64,000 nt of DNA from Candidatus Eremiobacterota bacterium (GTDB lineage: Bacteria; Vulcanimicrobiota; Vulcanimicrobiia; Vulcanimicrobiales; Vulcanimicrobiaceae), in the NCBI GenBank assembly GCA_019240525.1, contig JAFAYE010000001.1, forward strand, positions 655,300 to 719,299. Reading direction: 5' to 3'. Each line of letters begins with the position of its first letter. Positions within the stretch are counted from its first letter, which is position 1. Shown here in pieces: positions 16,054 through 24,794 of this stretch. Made by a program: the position numbers and the translations under genes. The notes below the pieces were generated by a model. The model ran no database searches, was not told where the DNA came from, and saw only the letters and a list, made by a program, of their open reading frames with translations.

Positions 16054-17598
16054 GTGCCAAAGCGACACGAACAGCAGAGACTCGAGCGCCTGGCGCGCGA
16101 CCTGTTTCGGCACCTCGACGACGCAAAGCAACTACAACGAAATCCCCTCGTCTCCGCATACTTCGCTAGTCAAGAAAGCGGCGGCGTGTCGGAAGATGAA
16201 GCGCTGGCGGAAATTCGTTTGACGCTAGTTTCCGCCGCACGATCGCGCTACCGTGCCGACGTTCCCCAAGGCCAGCGTCGAGCCGACCGCTCGTTCGCGA
16301 TTATCACGGGACTTTGCCAGGGACGCTCTGCAAAACAAATCGCCTCGGACTTGAGGATTTCGCTTCCACAATTCTATCGCGACCGTCGCAATGCCATTGT
16401 GGGAACGGTCGGCGCTTTAATCGAGCGCCGCGAGCGTTTCAGCGTTGTCAACGCCCAAGAGGACGTCTTCAAGCTGCGCGTCGTTCGGATAGGCACGTTG
16501 ATCGATCAAGGGTTCGCGGCGCGCGCCATGATCGAAGCGCAAACCCTGCTCCGTGAAATCGCCACGAAGCAGGAAGTAATTCCGGTGCTTTGCGAGCTCA
16601 GCAGAGCCGCTTATGAGTTCGGCAGTCTTGCCCGCGCCAAGGACCATTGCGCCTCGGCGCGAGAGAAGCTCGAACAGGATCAGGCGGAGCGTCAGTTAAC
16701 CGACATGCTCGAAGCGCGCATTCGCTTAGTGGAGTTTTACGTCTCGTGCATGGAGGACGACCCCATTATTTCCTACGAGCGAATTTGTGCCCTCGCGGCC
16801 GACCTGGGGCTTGACCGCCGAGCTCTGGATGGCGATTTTGCCGTGCAGGTGCTACTGAACACGTGTCGCTCGGCGGTGCTGGTAGGGAAGATTGCACATG
16901 CGCGCGAGGCGCTCGATTTGGCGTCGAACATCACGCTGGAGCTCCGACTTCGGCCAACCCTCCAAAGCAAGGTAGACTTCATGCGAGCGTACGCGGCGAA
17001 CGCCGCCGGCCCCACATTGGAACCCCTCGAATCTTTGACGACCGCTCTGCGCTCAGCACAGAGTGCCGGTTCGGCTCAGGGTATGCTCTTTGCCGCGTTC
17101 GGCTTAGCGGACTATTTCGTTTCACAAGGACGCGAGCAAGATGCGCGGCGGCATTCAGAGATCGCATATCGTGTCGCGTGCGCAACCGAAGGTGAGTACC
17201 TGATCGCCTGCACGATCGACGCCGTCGCAGCCATTCTACTTCGCACGTCGCAGTGGCGTTACGCCGAAGAACTTCTAAGAAGCCATCCGCTTCCGACTGC
17301 GCCATACTACGCGATGCGAAATGCGTGCTTCCAAGCGCAACTTTTCTTGCGCCGGGGAGAGAGCTACGCCGCCGCCGGAATGTTCGTCGAGGCGGCGCAC
17401 GAAGCCGAACGCCTGCACCAGTTCAGAAGCCTCGCAATGATCTTACCGGATCTTGCCGTGGCCGAAATGAAATGCGGATACCGCGGGCGAGCTTTGGCCA
17501 GAGCTCGAGAAGCGCGTGACGTCGTGCAGCGATTTGGATCGGCCTCGATGCGAAGGCTTGGACGAGAACGTCTAGCTGATTTGCTCACCGCAGGATAG
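16054..17598 (+). CDS. HTH plus helical-repeat regulator (paralogue of the 29.7 kb gene)
   Basis: This 514-residue soluble protein has an N-terminal conserved block (RDLFRHLDDA, residues 15-24) and a helix-turn-helix at about 92-112 (SAKQIASDLRISLPQFYRDR). About 400 residues of TPR-like helices follow (GTLIDQGFAARAMIEAQTLL, AYEFGSLARAKDHCASAREK). The gene at 29709 encodes a protein with the same order of parts. GTG 16054 is chosen because both paralogues then start with GTG CCA at the same distance from the conserved block; a TTG 30 nt upstream is the alternative. No ATPase domain is present, unlike MalT. It probably regulates the divergent lipoprotein operon or the downstream genes. Confidence 0.7.
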   Translation: MPKRHEQQRLERLARDLFRHLDDAKQLQRNPLVSAYFASQESGGVSEDEALAEIRLTLVSAARSRYRADVPQGQRRADRSFAIITGLCQGRSAKQIASDLRISLPQFYRDRRNAIVGTVGALIERRERFSVVNAQEDVFKLRVVRIGTLIDQGFAARAMIEAQTLLREIATKQEVIPVLCELSRAAYEFGSLARAKDHCASAREKLEQDQAERQLTDMLEARIRLVEFYVSCMEDDPIISYERICALAADLGLDRRALDGDFAVQVLLNTCRSAVLVGKIAHAREALDLASNITLELRLRPTLQSKVDFMRAYAANAAGPTLEPLESLTTALRSAQSAGSAQGMLFAAFGLADYFVSQGREQDARRHSEIAYRVACATEGEYLIACTIDAVAAILLRTSQWRYAEELLRSHPLPTAPYYAMRNACFQAQLFLRRGESYAAAGMFVEAAHEAERLHQFRSLAMILPDLAVAEMKCGYRGRALARAREARDVVQRFGSASMRRLGRERLADLLTAG

Positions 17599-17613
17599 GT
17601 GGCCGGCTAAGCC

Positions 17614-18405
17614 ATGGTCTCCTCGAAGTTTTTCGGAAAGCTCGTCCAACGTCGAACCGCCGGTCCATTTGATGTCATGGAGAGCGTTTTTTGCGGAGGC
17701 TCATCCCTTCCAAAACACGCGCACGAGACGCCATATTTTACGTTCACGCTGCGCGGATCCTATCACGAACGATACGGTAAAGGGTCGCGCCTATGTACTC
17801 CGGGAACGGCTGTCGCCCACCCGGCATGGGAGACACACTCCCAGGAATTCGGAGGCGATCTTGCCGTTTTGCTGCGCGTTAGTTTGAACGGAGCCGAAGC
17901 CGAAGACGCGGGCAAAGTGGTGTTCGAATCACCGCTCTACCTGAATAACTCTAGAATCGCTCGTACAGTCTCGCGGCTGCACCGGGAGCTCGCGGAATTC
18001 GACGCATTTTCCGATGCGATTGTCGAAGGCTTAGGGCAAGAGTTACTCGCTCTGGCATTGCAAAGTAAGTGTTACGACGGAGGGAGCCGCAGGCGGGCGC
18101 TATGCGCCCGAGCGTTCATCCACTCGTCGCTAGAGTGTCGGCTGTCGCTTGCCGCTATTGCCGGCGAGTTGGGCGTTTCGCGTACCACGCTGTACCGCGA
18201 TTTCAAGTCCGCCTTCGGCTACGGACCGGGCGAATACCTCAGGCAGGCGCGCCTCAAAGTTGCCATGTCTATGCTTCGCCGAAGTTCAAAACCCATCACG
18301 GAAATCGCGGCGTGGTGCGGCTTCTTCGATCATAGCCACTTCGACCGATTCTTTCGGGCGGCGACAGGGGCCTCGCCTTCGCATTATCGCGGCGCGGCGC
18401 AGTAA
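17614..18405 (+). CDS. AraC-family transcriptional regulator
   Basis: This 263-residue regulator has an N-terminal cupin-like sensing region (SLPKHAHETPYFTFTLRGSY, with TAVAHPAWETHSQEF giving the histidine-rich pocket). The C-terminal double HTH is LSLAAIAGELGVSRTTLYRD, then the AraC signature LKVAMSMLRRSSKPITEIAAW and CGFFDHSHFDRFF. The gene begins 16 nt after the HTH/helical-repeat gene and is likely co-transcribed with it. A downstream S9 peptidase gene in the same orientation may be a target. The effector is unknown. Confidence 0.92.
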   Translation: MVSSKFFGKLVQRRTAGPFDVMESVFCGGSSLPKHAHETPYFTFTLRGSYHERYGKGSRLCTPGTAVAHPAWETHSQEFGGDLAVLLRVSLNGAEAEDAGKVVFESPLYLNNSRIARTVSRLHRELAEFDAFSDAIVEGLGQELLALALQSKCYDGGSRRRALCARAFIHSSLECRLSLAAIAGELGVSRTTLYRDFKSAFGYGPGEYLRQARLKVAMSMLRRSSKPITEIAAWCGFFDHSHFDRFFRAATGASPSHYRGAAQ

Positions 18406-18460
18406 CGAACTGGCACGGATGTCCTAGCAGCGGGCACGGCAGCGTGCTACCTTTGGGCCC

Positions 18461-20326
18461 ATGAAAGTCCGGCGATGCATCGCTCTGTTTGCTTTTGCGC
18501 TGCTCCGACCGCACCCAGCTACCGCCCACTCGGGCGATATTCCGCTGCGTACTTATCTGAGCATGACCGACGTCGCATGGATTTCGGCCTCGCCTGATGG
18601 TTCGCGCATTGCCTATACGTCTGAAGAGACAGGAAGCTGGCAGATTTGGGTAGCGAATGCTGACGGCTCCCATCGCCGTCAGCTCACGGAGGAAAGAGAC
18701 GGAGTTGATTTTGCCACGTGGGTTCCTCGAGACGCTCATACGATTCTATTCTCGAAGTCCACCGGAAACAGCGGCGTAGATCAATTCTATTATCTGCGTG
18801 ACGATCGCCCGGGCTCAGTTCCGCTCTTCCCAAATGAGACGACTGTCGCCCACAGGTTCGGCGCATTCTCTGTTGACGGCGCAAAGCTTGCGTTCTCGTC
18901 GAATCTGCGAAAGGAGAACGCATTTGACGTATACGTTCTCGATCGCAGGACGAATGAGACGCACCGAATTTATACGGTCGACAACGGCAACGCATCGGCG
19001 ACGAGTTGGTCCGCGGACGATACGCAACTTTTGGTCCGGCAAGCGATCACACCGTACGACGACAATCTGTACGCGGTTGATTTGCGGAGGACCGCCGCTC
19101 GGCTAATGACGCCGCACAGTGGCCAAGCGACCTTTCAGAGCGCGCAGTTCACACCCGATGGCCGCAGCATCTTATGCGTCACCGACCTGAACCAAGAATT
19201 TCACACGATTCAGCGCATCAGTACCCTTACGCTTGCAATCCGTCCTGTTTTCGCGCTCGCCCATGACGTGGACGAGGTCCTGCTTTCTCCCGATGGTCAA
19301 CGTATGGCGTACATCGTGAATGACGACGGGTTCGGCAATGTCGTCGTGGCGGATGAGGACGGACGAACGATCGGCAAGCCAGTGATGCCACCGTACATAG
19401 CGGAAAATCTGCTCTTCATGAAGGGAGGCGGCATTTTGACGTACGCCGCCTCCGGCCCAACCTTTCCAAAAGTAATCTGGTCGTATGATTTGCAATCACA
19501 CCAAACCGTGCAGATCCTCAAGCCAAACTTCCACGGAATTCGGCCCGAGACGCTGGTGCAGCCGACCATCGTGCGCGTGCGAAGTTTCGACGGCACCCTG
19601 GTGCCGGCGTGGTACTTTCGGCCCAAGGCACATCGAGGACCGCTTACGACGCTGCTCGACATTCACGGCGGACCAGAAGAACAGGACCGCGCGTGGTTTT
19701 ATCCCGCCGCACAGTACTTAGCGTCGCGGGGATATGCGTTGCTCGACCCCAATATTCGAGGAAGTACGGGCTACGGGCGAATGTACTTACACGCCGCCGA
19801 TGCGCGAAAACGCGAGGACGCCGTGAAAGACGTCAAGGCCTTGCGCGATTGGTTGGTAACATCAGGTGATGCGCGTGCGAACGGTGTTTTTATCGATGGC
19901 GCATCATACGGTGGGTATGTCGTCCTGTCGAGCCTTTATAACTACCCCAGAGCTTTTGCAGGCGGCATAGATATCTATGGGGTCGCGGATTGGATCGATT
20001 TTCTTGAAAAGACGGCCCCCGCTCGACGCGCCTACCGGGAAGGCGTCTATGGATCGCTCGACGCTGACCGCGAATTCCTGGCGTCCATCTCGCCCATCAA
20101 TCATGCCGAGCAGTTCGAACGCCCCGTACTTATTATCGCCGGCGCTAACGACAAGGTGGTTCCGCTCGAGCAAAGTGAACGTATTGCTCGATCGCTCCAG
20201 AGCAGGGGCATCCCGGTCGAATTGCATGTTTTTGGTAACGAGGGACACGGAATTCAACATCTCGAGAATTTAATTGCCGTTTACAAGTGGATGGCTATCT
20301 TCTTAGATCGCTACGGACCACACTAA
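18461..20326 (+). CDS. S9-family prolyl oligopeptidase-like serine peptidase, exported
   Basis: This 621-residue protein has a signal peptide (residues 1-23). A TolB-like beta-propeller follows (about 30-370, with repeated ISASPDGSRIAYTS and LLSPDGQRMAYIV strands), then the alpha/beta hydrolase domain (about 375-620). The catalytic triad is readable: Ser482 in GASYGGY, Asp564 in GANDKVVP and His596 in NEGHGI. The oxyanion segment is DIHGGPEEQD. The propeller restricts entry, so S9 enzymes usually cut short peptides or acylated peptides. The protein should act in the periplasm or outside. Confidence 0.92.
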   Translation: MKVRRCIALFAFALLRPHPATAHSGDIPLRTYLSMTDVAWISASPDGSRIAYTSEETGSWQIWVANADGSHRRQLTEERDGVDFATWVPRDAHTILFSKSTGNSGVDQFYYLRDDRPGSVPLFPNETTVAHRFGAFSVDGAKLAFSSNLRKENAFDVYVLDRRTNETHRIYTVDNGNASATSWSADDTQLLVRQAITPYDDNLYAVDLRRTAARLMTPHSGQATFQSAQFTPDGRSILCVTDLNQEFHTIQRISTLTLAIRPVFALAHDVDEVLLSPDGQRMAYIVNDDGFGNVVVADEDGRTIGKPVMPPYIAENLLFMKGGGILTYAASGPTFPKVIWSYDLQSHQTVQILKPNFHGIRPETLVQPTIVRVRSFDGTLVPAWYFRPKAHRGPLTTLLDIHGGPEEQDRAWFYPAAQYLASRGYALLDPNIRGSTGYGRMYLHAADARKREDAVKDVKALRDWLVTSGDARANGVFIDGASYGGYVVLSSLYNYPRAFAGGIDIYGVADWIDFLEKTAPARRAYREGVYGSLDADREFLASISPINHAEQFERPVLIIAGANDKVVPLEQSERIARSLQSRGIPVELHVFGNEGHGIQHLENLIAVYKWMAIFLDRYGPH

Positions 20327-20340
20327 CTTGTTAGACTTGA

Positions 20341-20892
20341 TTACTTTTTGGACGTTTTTGGCTCCGGGAACAGCGCAAGGCTCAACGAGAAGAGACGACG
20401 CCGGCCGCCACGATCGATTTCGAGCTCTTTGAGTCTCGCGAATATAGCCTTCACCTCGCGCAGCTCATCGGCGTTAAGGTAAACGACCGAATGACGTACG
20501 GCAAGCTCGCCGCTTGCGATTGGCCCTCCATTTAGCCTGCGTTCGAATGCCGACCATAGAGCGGCTTGCACCGCGGCGAAATACCGGCGCATCGATTCGG
20601 GCGAGCGCTGGCTGCTCTTCAATCGCAACGACGTGGTAGCTCCTTCGACCAGCCCATAGACGGTTTCCGGCGCACCCCATTGCTGCATACGCTTGCCGCT
20701 GGGCATCATCGCGCCGGCAGATTGCAGCACTTTGACCTGGCGGTATAGCGTTGCTTGTGCAATCGCGGGCAAGCGTGTTGCGAGCTCGCGAACCGACTGT
20801 GGCCCGTGGATGGCAAGCATTCGAACAATTTCCAGGCGTTGCGGGTGGAGGAGAGCGTCGGCCAGGCTCGGTTTCTTGACTTTACTCGCCAT
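20341..20892 (-). CDS. Winged-helix (ArsR-like HTH) regulator
   Basis: This 183-residue regulator has an N-terminal ArsR-like winged helix (ALLHPQRLEIVRMLAIHG, SVRELATRLPAIAQATLYRQ, VLQSAGAMMPSGKR) and a C-terminal helical part that includes SMRRYFAAVQAALWSAFERR, probably for dimerisation or ligand binding. It is divergent from the PDZ-aspartyl protease gene, and a 20-bp near-palindrome between the two starts is the likely operator. No cysteine pair for metal is seen. Confidence 0.85.
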   Translation of the reverse strand: MASKVKKPSLADALLHPQRLEIVRMLAIHGPQSVRELATRLPAIAQATLYRQVKVLQSAGAMMPSGKRMQQWGAPETVYGLVEGATTSLRLKSSQRSPESMRRYFAAVQAALWSAFERRLNGGPIASGELAVRHSVVYLNADELREVKAIFARLKELEIDRGGRRRLFSLSLALFPEPKTSKK

Positions 20893-20922
20893 CGCGCCTA
20901 TATATTATCAACATTGAGAATA
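20876..20922 (+). promoter_or_regulatory. Promoter and 20-bp palindrome between divergent regulator and protease genes
   Basis: For the plus-strand protease: TTGACT (20876-20881), a 17-nt spacer and TATATA (20899-20904), with the TTG start at 20914 only 9 nt further on. A near-palindrome TATTATCAA-CA-TTGAGAATA (20903-20922, one mismatch) follows the -10 box and covers that start. On the minus strand it overlaps AT-rich -10-like sequence for the regulator, so one bound dimer could control both genes. Confidence 0.65.
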
Positions 20923-22752
20923 ATAGCTAGCGTGCCGGCGGCGGCACTGCTAACGACCCTGGTCGGCATTTCCGCGCCAACTGTCCCACGTTCCAGCCTC
21001 GATTCGGTGCTTACCGCGGTGCGTTCGGCGGCCAACGCCTCGGTACGCACCCGGTGGGTTGGCTTTGCGTATGCAGGGAGCGACGCGCAAGGCGGTCTTC
21101 CCGGCCGCGTCAGCGGTCTCGTGCGTTTTGCCGATGGGCGCAGCATTTCGCGCTTCCGTTCCGGTTCCTTGACGATCGCACAGGGGTTTAACGGAACAGC
21201 ATGGGTCGCCAAAAACGGTATCGTGGGCCGGGTCGACGTTCCGGGCTTGTATCGCGACAGCGTAACGGGGGCGTACATAGCGGCCGAAGCCTGGTTGAAT
21301 CTACACGATGATGCCGCGAAACGTTACATTGGCCGCCTTTCCCAAGGCGGCATAACGTACGATCTCATCGCCGCGACGCCGCCGCGTGGCTCCACAGCAA
21401 TCCTCTGGTTCGATGCGGCAACGCACCGTTTGAATCGGACGGTAGTGCAATCGGACTATGGCCCGGACCGCACGGATTATTCCGGCTATCGCGATGTCGA
21501 GGGCATGGTGTGGCCGTTTACTGCGACCGAGCAAACGGCGAGCGGATCGACAACGGTGACCCAGCTCTCATCCTTTCGGCTGATCCGTGCGGCGTCAACA
21601 AGCCTCTTCGCGACGCCGAAGGCGGAGTATGTGGGTCAAGCGCCCGGCACTGTCACGATCCCGATAAGCTCGGATGCACGTACGTATATGGCGCACATCC
21701 TCCTGCGACTGCGTGTCGGAACTCAATCGCTGATCGCCTTATTCGATAGCGGTGGTCAAAACTCGCTGCTACCGGCGGCGGCGAGGCGTTTGCGGGTTCG
21801 AACGGGGGGCTCGATCGATGTCGGCGGTAGCGGCGAGGGCAGCGAAAGCGCGTCGATTGCCGACGTCGGGACGATCGCGTTAGGCAAGGCGTCCTTGGCT
21901 GGGCAAAGATTCATCGTTCTTCCGTTGCCTTACCAGATCGTCCATCCTTCTCACGACATTACGGTTGACGGCGTTGTCGGCGCCGAATTCCTACAAAACT
22001 TTCGCGTACGTATCGACTACGCGCGGCGAAGGCTGTCGTTGTCGCCGTTCTCGTTAGCCGCCGTTGGAGGCGGCGTTGCGTTACCGTTTCTCAGCGACGG
22101 GTCACATGCCTACATTTGGGCCTCGATCGACGGCAAGCGCGGTCTCTTCAGCCTCGACACCGGCGATTCAAGCAGCATCACACTGTTCGCACCGTTCGCG
22201 GAACGCAACCACTTGTACACGAGCGGCGGCGTTCGATACGTCGGACTAGGCATCGGTGGCAGCGATGCGGAAGACGAATATCGCGCACGCAACTTTTCCA
22301 TCGCAGGCTTTAATATCGGCGCGCCTATCGTGCGCGTGGCGCGAGCGTCAGCTGGCGATTTTTCCTCAAGGAGCGTAGCCGGCAACATCGGCGCTGACGT
22401 GCTATCGCGCTTTACCGTCACGTTCGACTACCATGCCCGCACCGTCACGTTTCTGCCGAACGCGAGCCTGCGTCGGCCGTTTCGCGAAGACATGACCGGA
22501 CTCACCGTCGGCCAACGTAGCCCAGAATCGTTTCACGTCGTTTCGGTGGCCGCGGCGTCACCGGCCGCAGATGCCGGAATTCGCGCAGGCGATGACATCA
22601 TCAACGTCAATGGCACGCCGGTTACACTTATGGGCGTGAAAGACTTCGACGTTTTTCGCTTTGGAAGCGCCGCGTTTACCGTGAGACTGCGAGACGGTCA
22701 CGCTACGCACGGTGTAACTGTTCGGCCGCGACCGCTATTACGGGCCGACTAG
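20914..22752 (+). CDS. Exported retropepsin-like aspartyl protease with C-terminal PDZ domain
   Basis: This protein has 612 residues from a TTG start. A signal peptide (RIIASVPAAALLTTLVG) is followed by a beta-rich N-terminal domain (to about 240), two retropepsin-like lobes and a PDZ domain (about 530-608, VVSVAAASPAADAGIRAGDD). The catalytic motifs are LFDSGGQNS (Asp278) and SLDTGDSSS (Asp415), each paired with a GAEFLQNF or GADVLSRF strand. Aspartyl-protease-plus-PDZ proteins are widespread in soil bacteria and mostly uncharacterised. GTG 20931 is an alternative start but would shorten the signal peptide. Confidence 0.85.
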   Translation: MRIIASVPAAALLTTLVGISAPTVPRSSLDSVLTAVRSAANASVRTRWVGFAYAGSDAQGGLPGRVSGLVRFADGRSISRFRSGSLTIAQGFNGTAWVAKNGIVGRVDVPGLYRDSVTGAYIAAEAWLNLHDDAAKRYIGRLSQGGITYDLIAATPPRGSTAILWFDAATHRLNRTVVQSDYGPDRTDYSGYRDVEGMVWPFTATEQTASGSTTVTQLSSFRLIRAASTSLFATPKAEYVGQAPGTVTIPISSDARTYMAHILLRLRVGTQSLIALFDSGGQNSLLPAAARRLRVRTGGSIDVGGSGEGSESASIADVGTIALGKASLAGQRFIVLPLPYQIVHPSHDITVDGVVGAEFLQNFRVRIDYARRRLSLSPFSLAAVGGGVALPFLSDGSHAYIWASIDGKRGLFSLDTGDSSSITLFAPFAERNHLYTSGGVRYVGLGIGGSDAEDEYRARNFSIAGFNIGAPIVRVARASAGDFSSRSVAGNIGADVLSRFTVTFDYHARTVTFLPNASLRRPFREDMTGLTVGQRSPESFHVVSVAAASPAADAGIRAGDDIINVNGTPVTLMGVKDFDVFRFGSAAFTVRLRDGHATHGVTVRPRPLLRAD

Positions 22753-23576
22753 CCGTTCAAGTACTGCAGAGCATCCACATCGTCCAGATTCGGATTCAGT
22801 CGAACGAGTTCACGCAACAGGTATTCATGACCTTGACCAAAGAGTACGACGACACGGTCGCCGGGCTGGATCAAACTTACGATGTTCGAATAGATATAGA
22901 CATTGCGTGTATACCACTGGGCGGTATACTCGGCTCCCGCTTGCGCGACGTCGTGCCCCATGCCGGCCAAGACGCTGTAGACCGAGGCGTTTGCGCGAAT
23001 CGCGACGTCGCTATTGAGATAGCGAAGAAGGTCGAGATATGTCCCATCGCGCTCGAGCTCGTCTTCATGCTTGAGAACGGCGTCAAAGTCGGCGTCAGGC
23101 ACTTTGTTGAAGTTTGCCTGAAGGTACGAGTTGATGCGCGCGGTCGCTGCGTCCGATTCGACCAGTGATGGACCCCACGTGTCGGCAGTGAGGATTGTGG
23201 TATTTTGGCTTGCCGCCGCTAGTCGGAATCCGAACTGATATACCTCATTGGCCGGCAACGACCAATGGTGCGCAATGAATTCCCGGTATTCCTTGGCATA
23301 CCCAGGGTCCCCCATCGGCGCTTCGACGACCACTTTGGTGGGATGAAATGCCGCCAAGCGTGAGACCACGTCGGCGATCTGCTTTTGGCGTGCCGGCGAC
23401 AGTGGGCTATCTTGAAAGACTGCATTGTGAACGTCGCGCCGCGCAACCAGGTGGGCAACGCCGACAATCATGACTTGAGGACGAAGCGGAGGGGCTGGAG
23501 CCGGCGATGCGGCGGCGAGCATCGAAAGGCCGCACGTTAATAGGACGCCGCGAGTCAGAAGTACCGATAGTGCCAT
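22749..23576 (-). CDS. DUF5694-family exported protein
   Basis: This 275-residue exported protein has a signal peptide (residues 1-26) and the DUF5694 pattern: VMIVGVAHLVARRDVHNAVF, then LSPARQKQIADVVSRLAAFH, PTKVVVEAPMGD and a final GDRVVVLFGQGHEYLLRELV. The family is distantly like TraB/GumN proteins and has no proven activity, though the conserved His, Glu and GQGH suggest a metal-dependent hydrolase (inference). It is convergent with the PDZ protease gene with a 4-nt overlap. A perfect palindrome GTTGATCAAC sits 5 nt upstream of the ATG. Confidence 0.8.
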   Translation of the reverse strand: MALSVLLTRGVLLTCGLSMLAAASPAPAPPLRPQVMIVGVAHLVARRDVHNAVFQDSPLSPARQKQIADVVSRLAAFHPTKVVVEAPMGDPGYAKEYREFIAHHWSLPANEVYQFGFRLAAASQNTTILTADTWGPSLVESDAATARINSYLQANFNKVPDADFDAVLKHEDELERDGTYLDLLRYLNSDVAIRANASVYSVLAGMGHDVAQAGAEYTAQWYTRNVYIYSNIVSLIQPGDRVVVLFGQGHEYLLRELVRLNPNLDDVDALQYLNG

Positions 23577-23660
23577 AGTGGTTGATCAACTCCCGTCTGA
23601 CGCTGTGCGAAATAGTAGCCTTTTCGAAGCGCCTGGCGCATCGCGGGGGATATGTATAAT

Positions 23661-24362
23661 CTAACAGGTGCGCTCAATTGAATCGAAGTTTCCGACTTCT
23701 TTGCCATAGTGTATTTGTAATCTCAGAAGATCAAGCGTTGGCACGCTCTTTTTGGCAGCGTTCTCGATCTGCGTACCTTCCTTACTAAACAGCGGCGGGT
23801 AGAGTGCCAGGCCGTGGTCCGCCGGTATCGTCGTCACCTGAGCTGCCCAGTTCGACCATCGCAAGTGATGGAAAAAACGAGGCAGACTATCGGTAAAGCT
23901 CCATTTGCAGAACTCCGCATGGCCCATCTGTGTGTCCATCCACGCGAGTGAGTCAGGAGCAAAGTAGCAGACATTTCCGCGACGAAAGGGCAATCGATTC
24001 TCGTTTATCACGAAGATGCCACCGAGAACATCCCAAGCAAATACTAAAGTTCCAGGGATGAGCGAAGCGCTACTGCTATCAAGCAAACCATTCAAGTGGC
24101 CGATGCTAGGACTGACATCTTTGAGACCGGTCCCAAGGAGACGTAGCCATTTGTGGTCGAGCATGATGCCGCCGGATTCAAATACAATCGCGCCGAGCGC
24201 TGATCGCGTTGTAACCTGCAAGGCAGCTATCTCACGTTCGGCATCGGAATCGGTACGCGGCAGTACGTCGATCGTTACGTTGGCTTGCCTCACCCATTTG
24301 GTTATGGTCGGCCACAGTGAGTCGCCGCTGGTCAGCTCTTCAACGGATCTTATTGTTGACAT
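23661..24362 (-). CDS. DUF2625-family protein
   Basis: This 233-residue cytoplasmic protein matches DUF2625: DSLWPTITKWVRQA, then ALQVTTRSALGAIVFESGG, IMLDHKWLRLLGTG, FAWDVLGGIFVINENRL, NVCYFAPDSLAWMDTQMGH and FHHLRWSNW. The family is unstudied and some members may be immunity proteins, but no toxin gene is adjacent. ATG 24362 has GGAGCG just upstream, so an earlier in-frame start is rejected. Confidence 0.85.
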   Translation of the reverse strand: MSTIRSVEELTSGDSLWPTITKWVRQANVTIDVLPRTDSDAEREIAALQVTTRSALGAIVFESGGIMLDHKWLRLLGTGLKDVSPSIGHLNGLLDSSSASLIPGTLVFAWDVLGGIFVINENRLPFRRGNVCYFAPDSLAWMDTQMGHAEFCKWSFTDSLPRFFHHLRWSNWAAQVTTIPADHGLALYPPLFSKEGTQIENAAKKSVPTLDLLRLQIHYGKEVGNFDSIERTC

Positions 24363-24444
24363 ACTCGCTCCGCTCCGACGCTCCATCGGCGTTGACACGT
24401 GTGGCTGTTCTCGTCGCGACGGCTAGACTACGCACAATCTCGCC

Positions 24445-24771
24445 TCATGGAAGCTGCCCACGAAAGAACGTGCTTCCAACCGCCAACCCTAAAGCGGCGT
24501 TCATCAGTAGAAGAGCAGCTACTGACAGGACCGAAACGCGGACCCTCACAACGAAGATTAGCAGCGCAAGAAGCACGACGTTCGGTATAACGAAGAGGGG
24601 TGCGCCGAAGAAGATGCTTCCCGCGAACATGTCGGTAGGGAAATACGCAAGACAATGCCAGTTTTCGGGCGAACATGCTGCGCCGTTGGCAACGCCGCCC
24701 CCGCCGGTAAGTGCACAAGCAACGATTATAACCGCAAAAGTCGCAACAGAAATCTGAGCCTCGTCTCTCAC
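24445..24771 (-). CDS. Small membrane protein downstream of the PLP enzyme gene
   Basis: This protein of about 108 residues has three hydrophobic segments (VATFAVIIVACALTGGG, VIPNVVLLALLIFVV, VLSVAALLLMNAALGLAV). A loop holds two cysteines (AACSPENWHCLAYFP) that may form an extracytoplasmic disulphide. Two starts are possible: GTG 24771, or TTG 24798 whose TTGA overlaps the stop of the PLP-enzyme gene. It is likely co-transcribed with that gene. The function is unknown. Confidence 0.55.
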   Translation of the reverse strand: MRDEAQISVATFAVIIVACALTGGGGVANGAACSPENWHCLAYFPTDMFAGSIFFGAPLFVIPNVVLLALLIFVVRVRVSVLSVAALLLMNAALGLAVGSTFFRGQLP

Positions 24772-24794
24772 CTCTAGACCTGTGCTCGTAACAT

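Noticed and set aside
23581-23590. Perfect palindrome GTTGATCAAC upstream of the DUF5694 gene as an operator
   Set aside because: Ten base pairs in a single place, with no regulator next to it and no clear promoter overlap; it could be chance.
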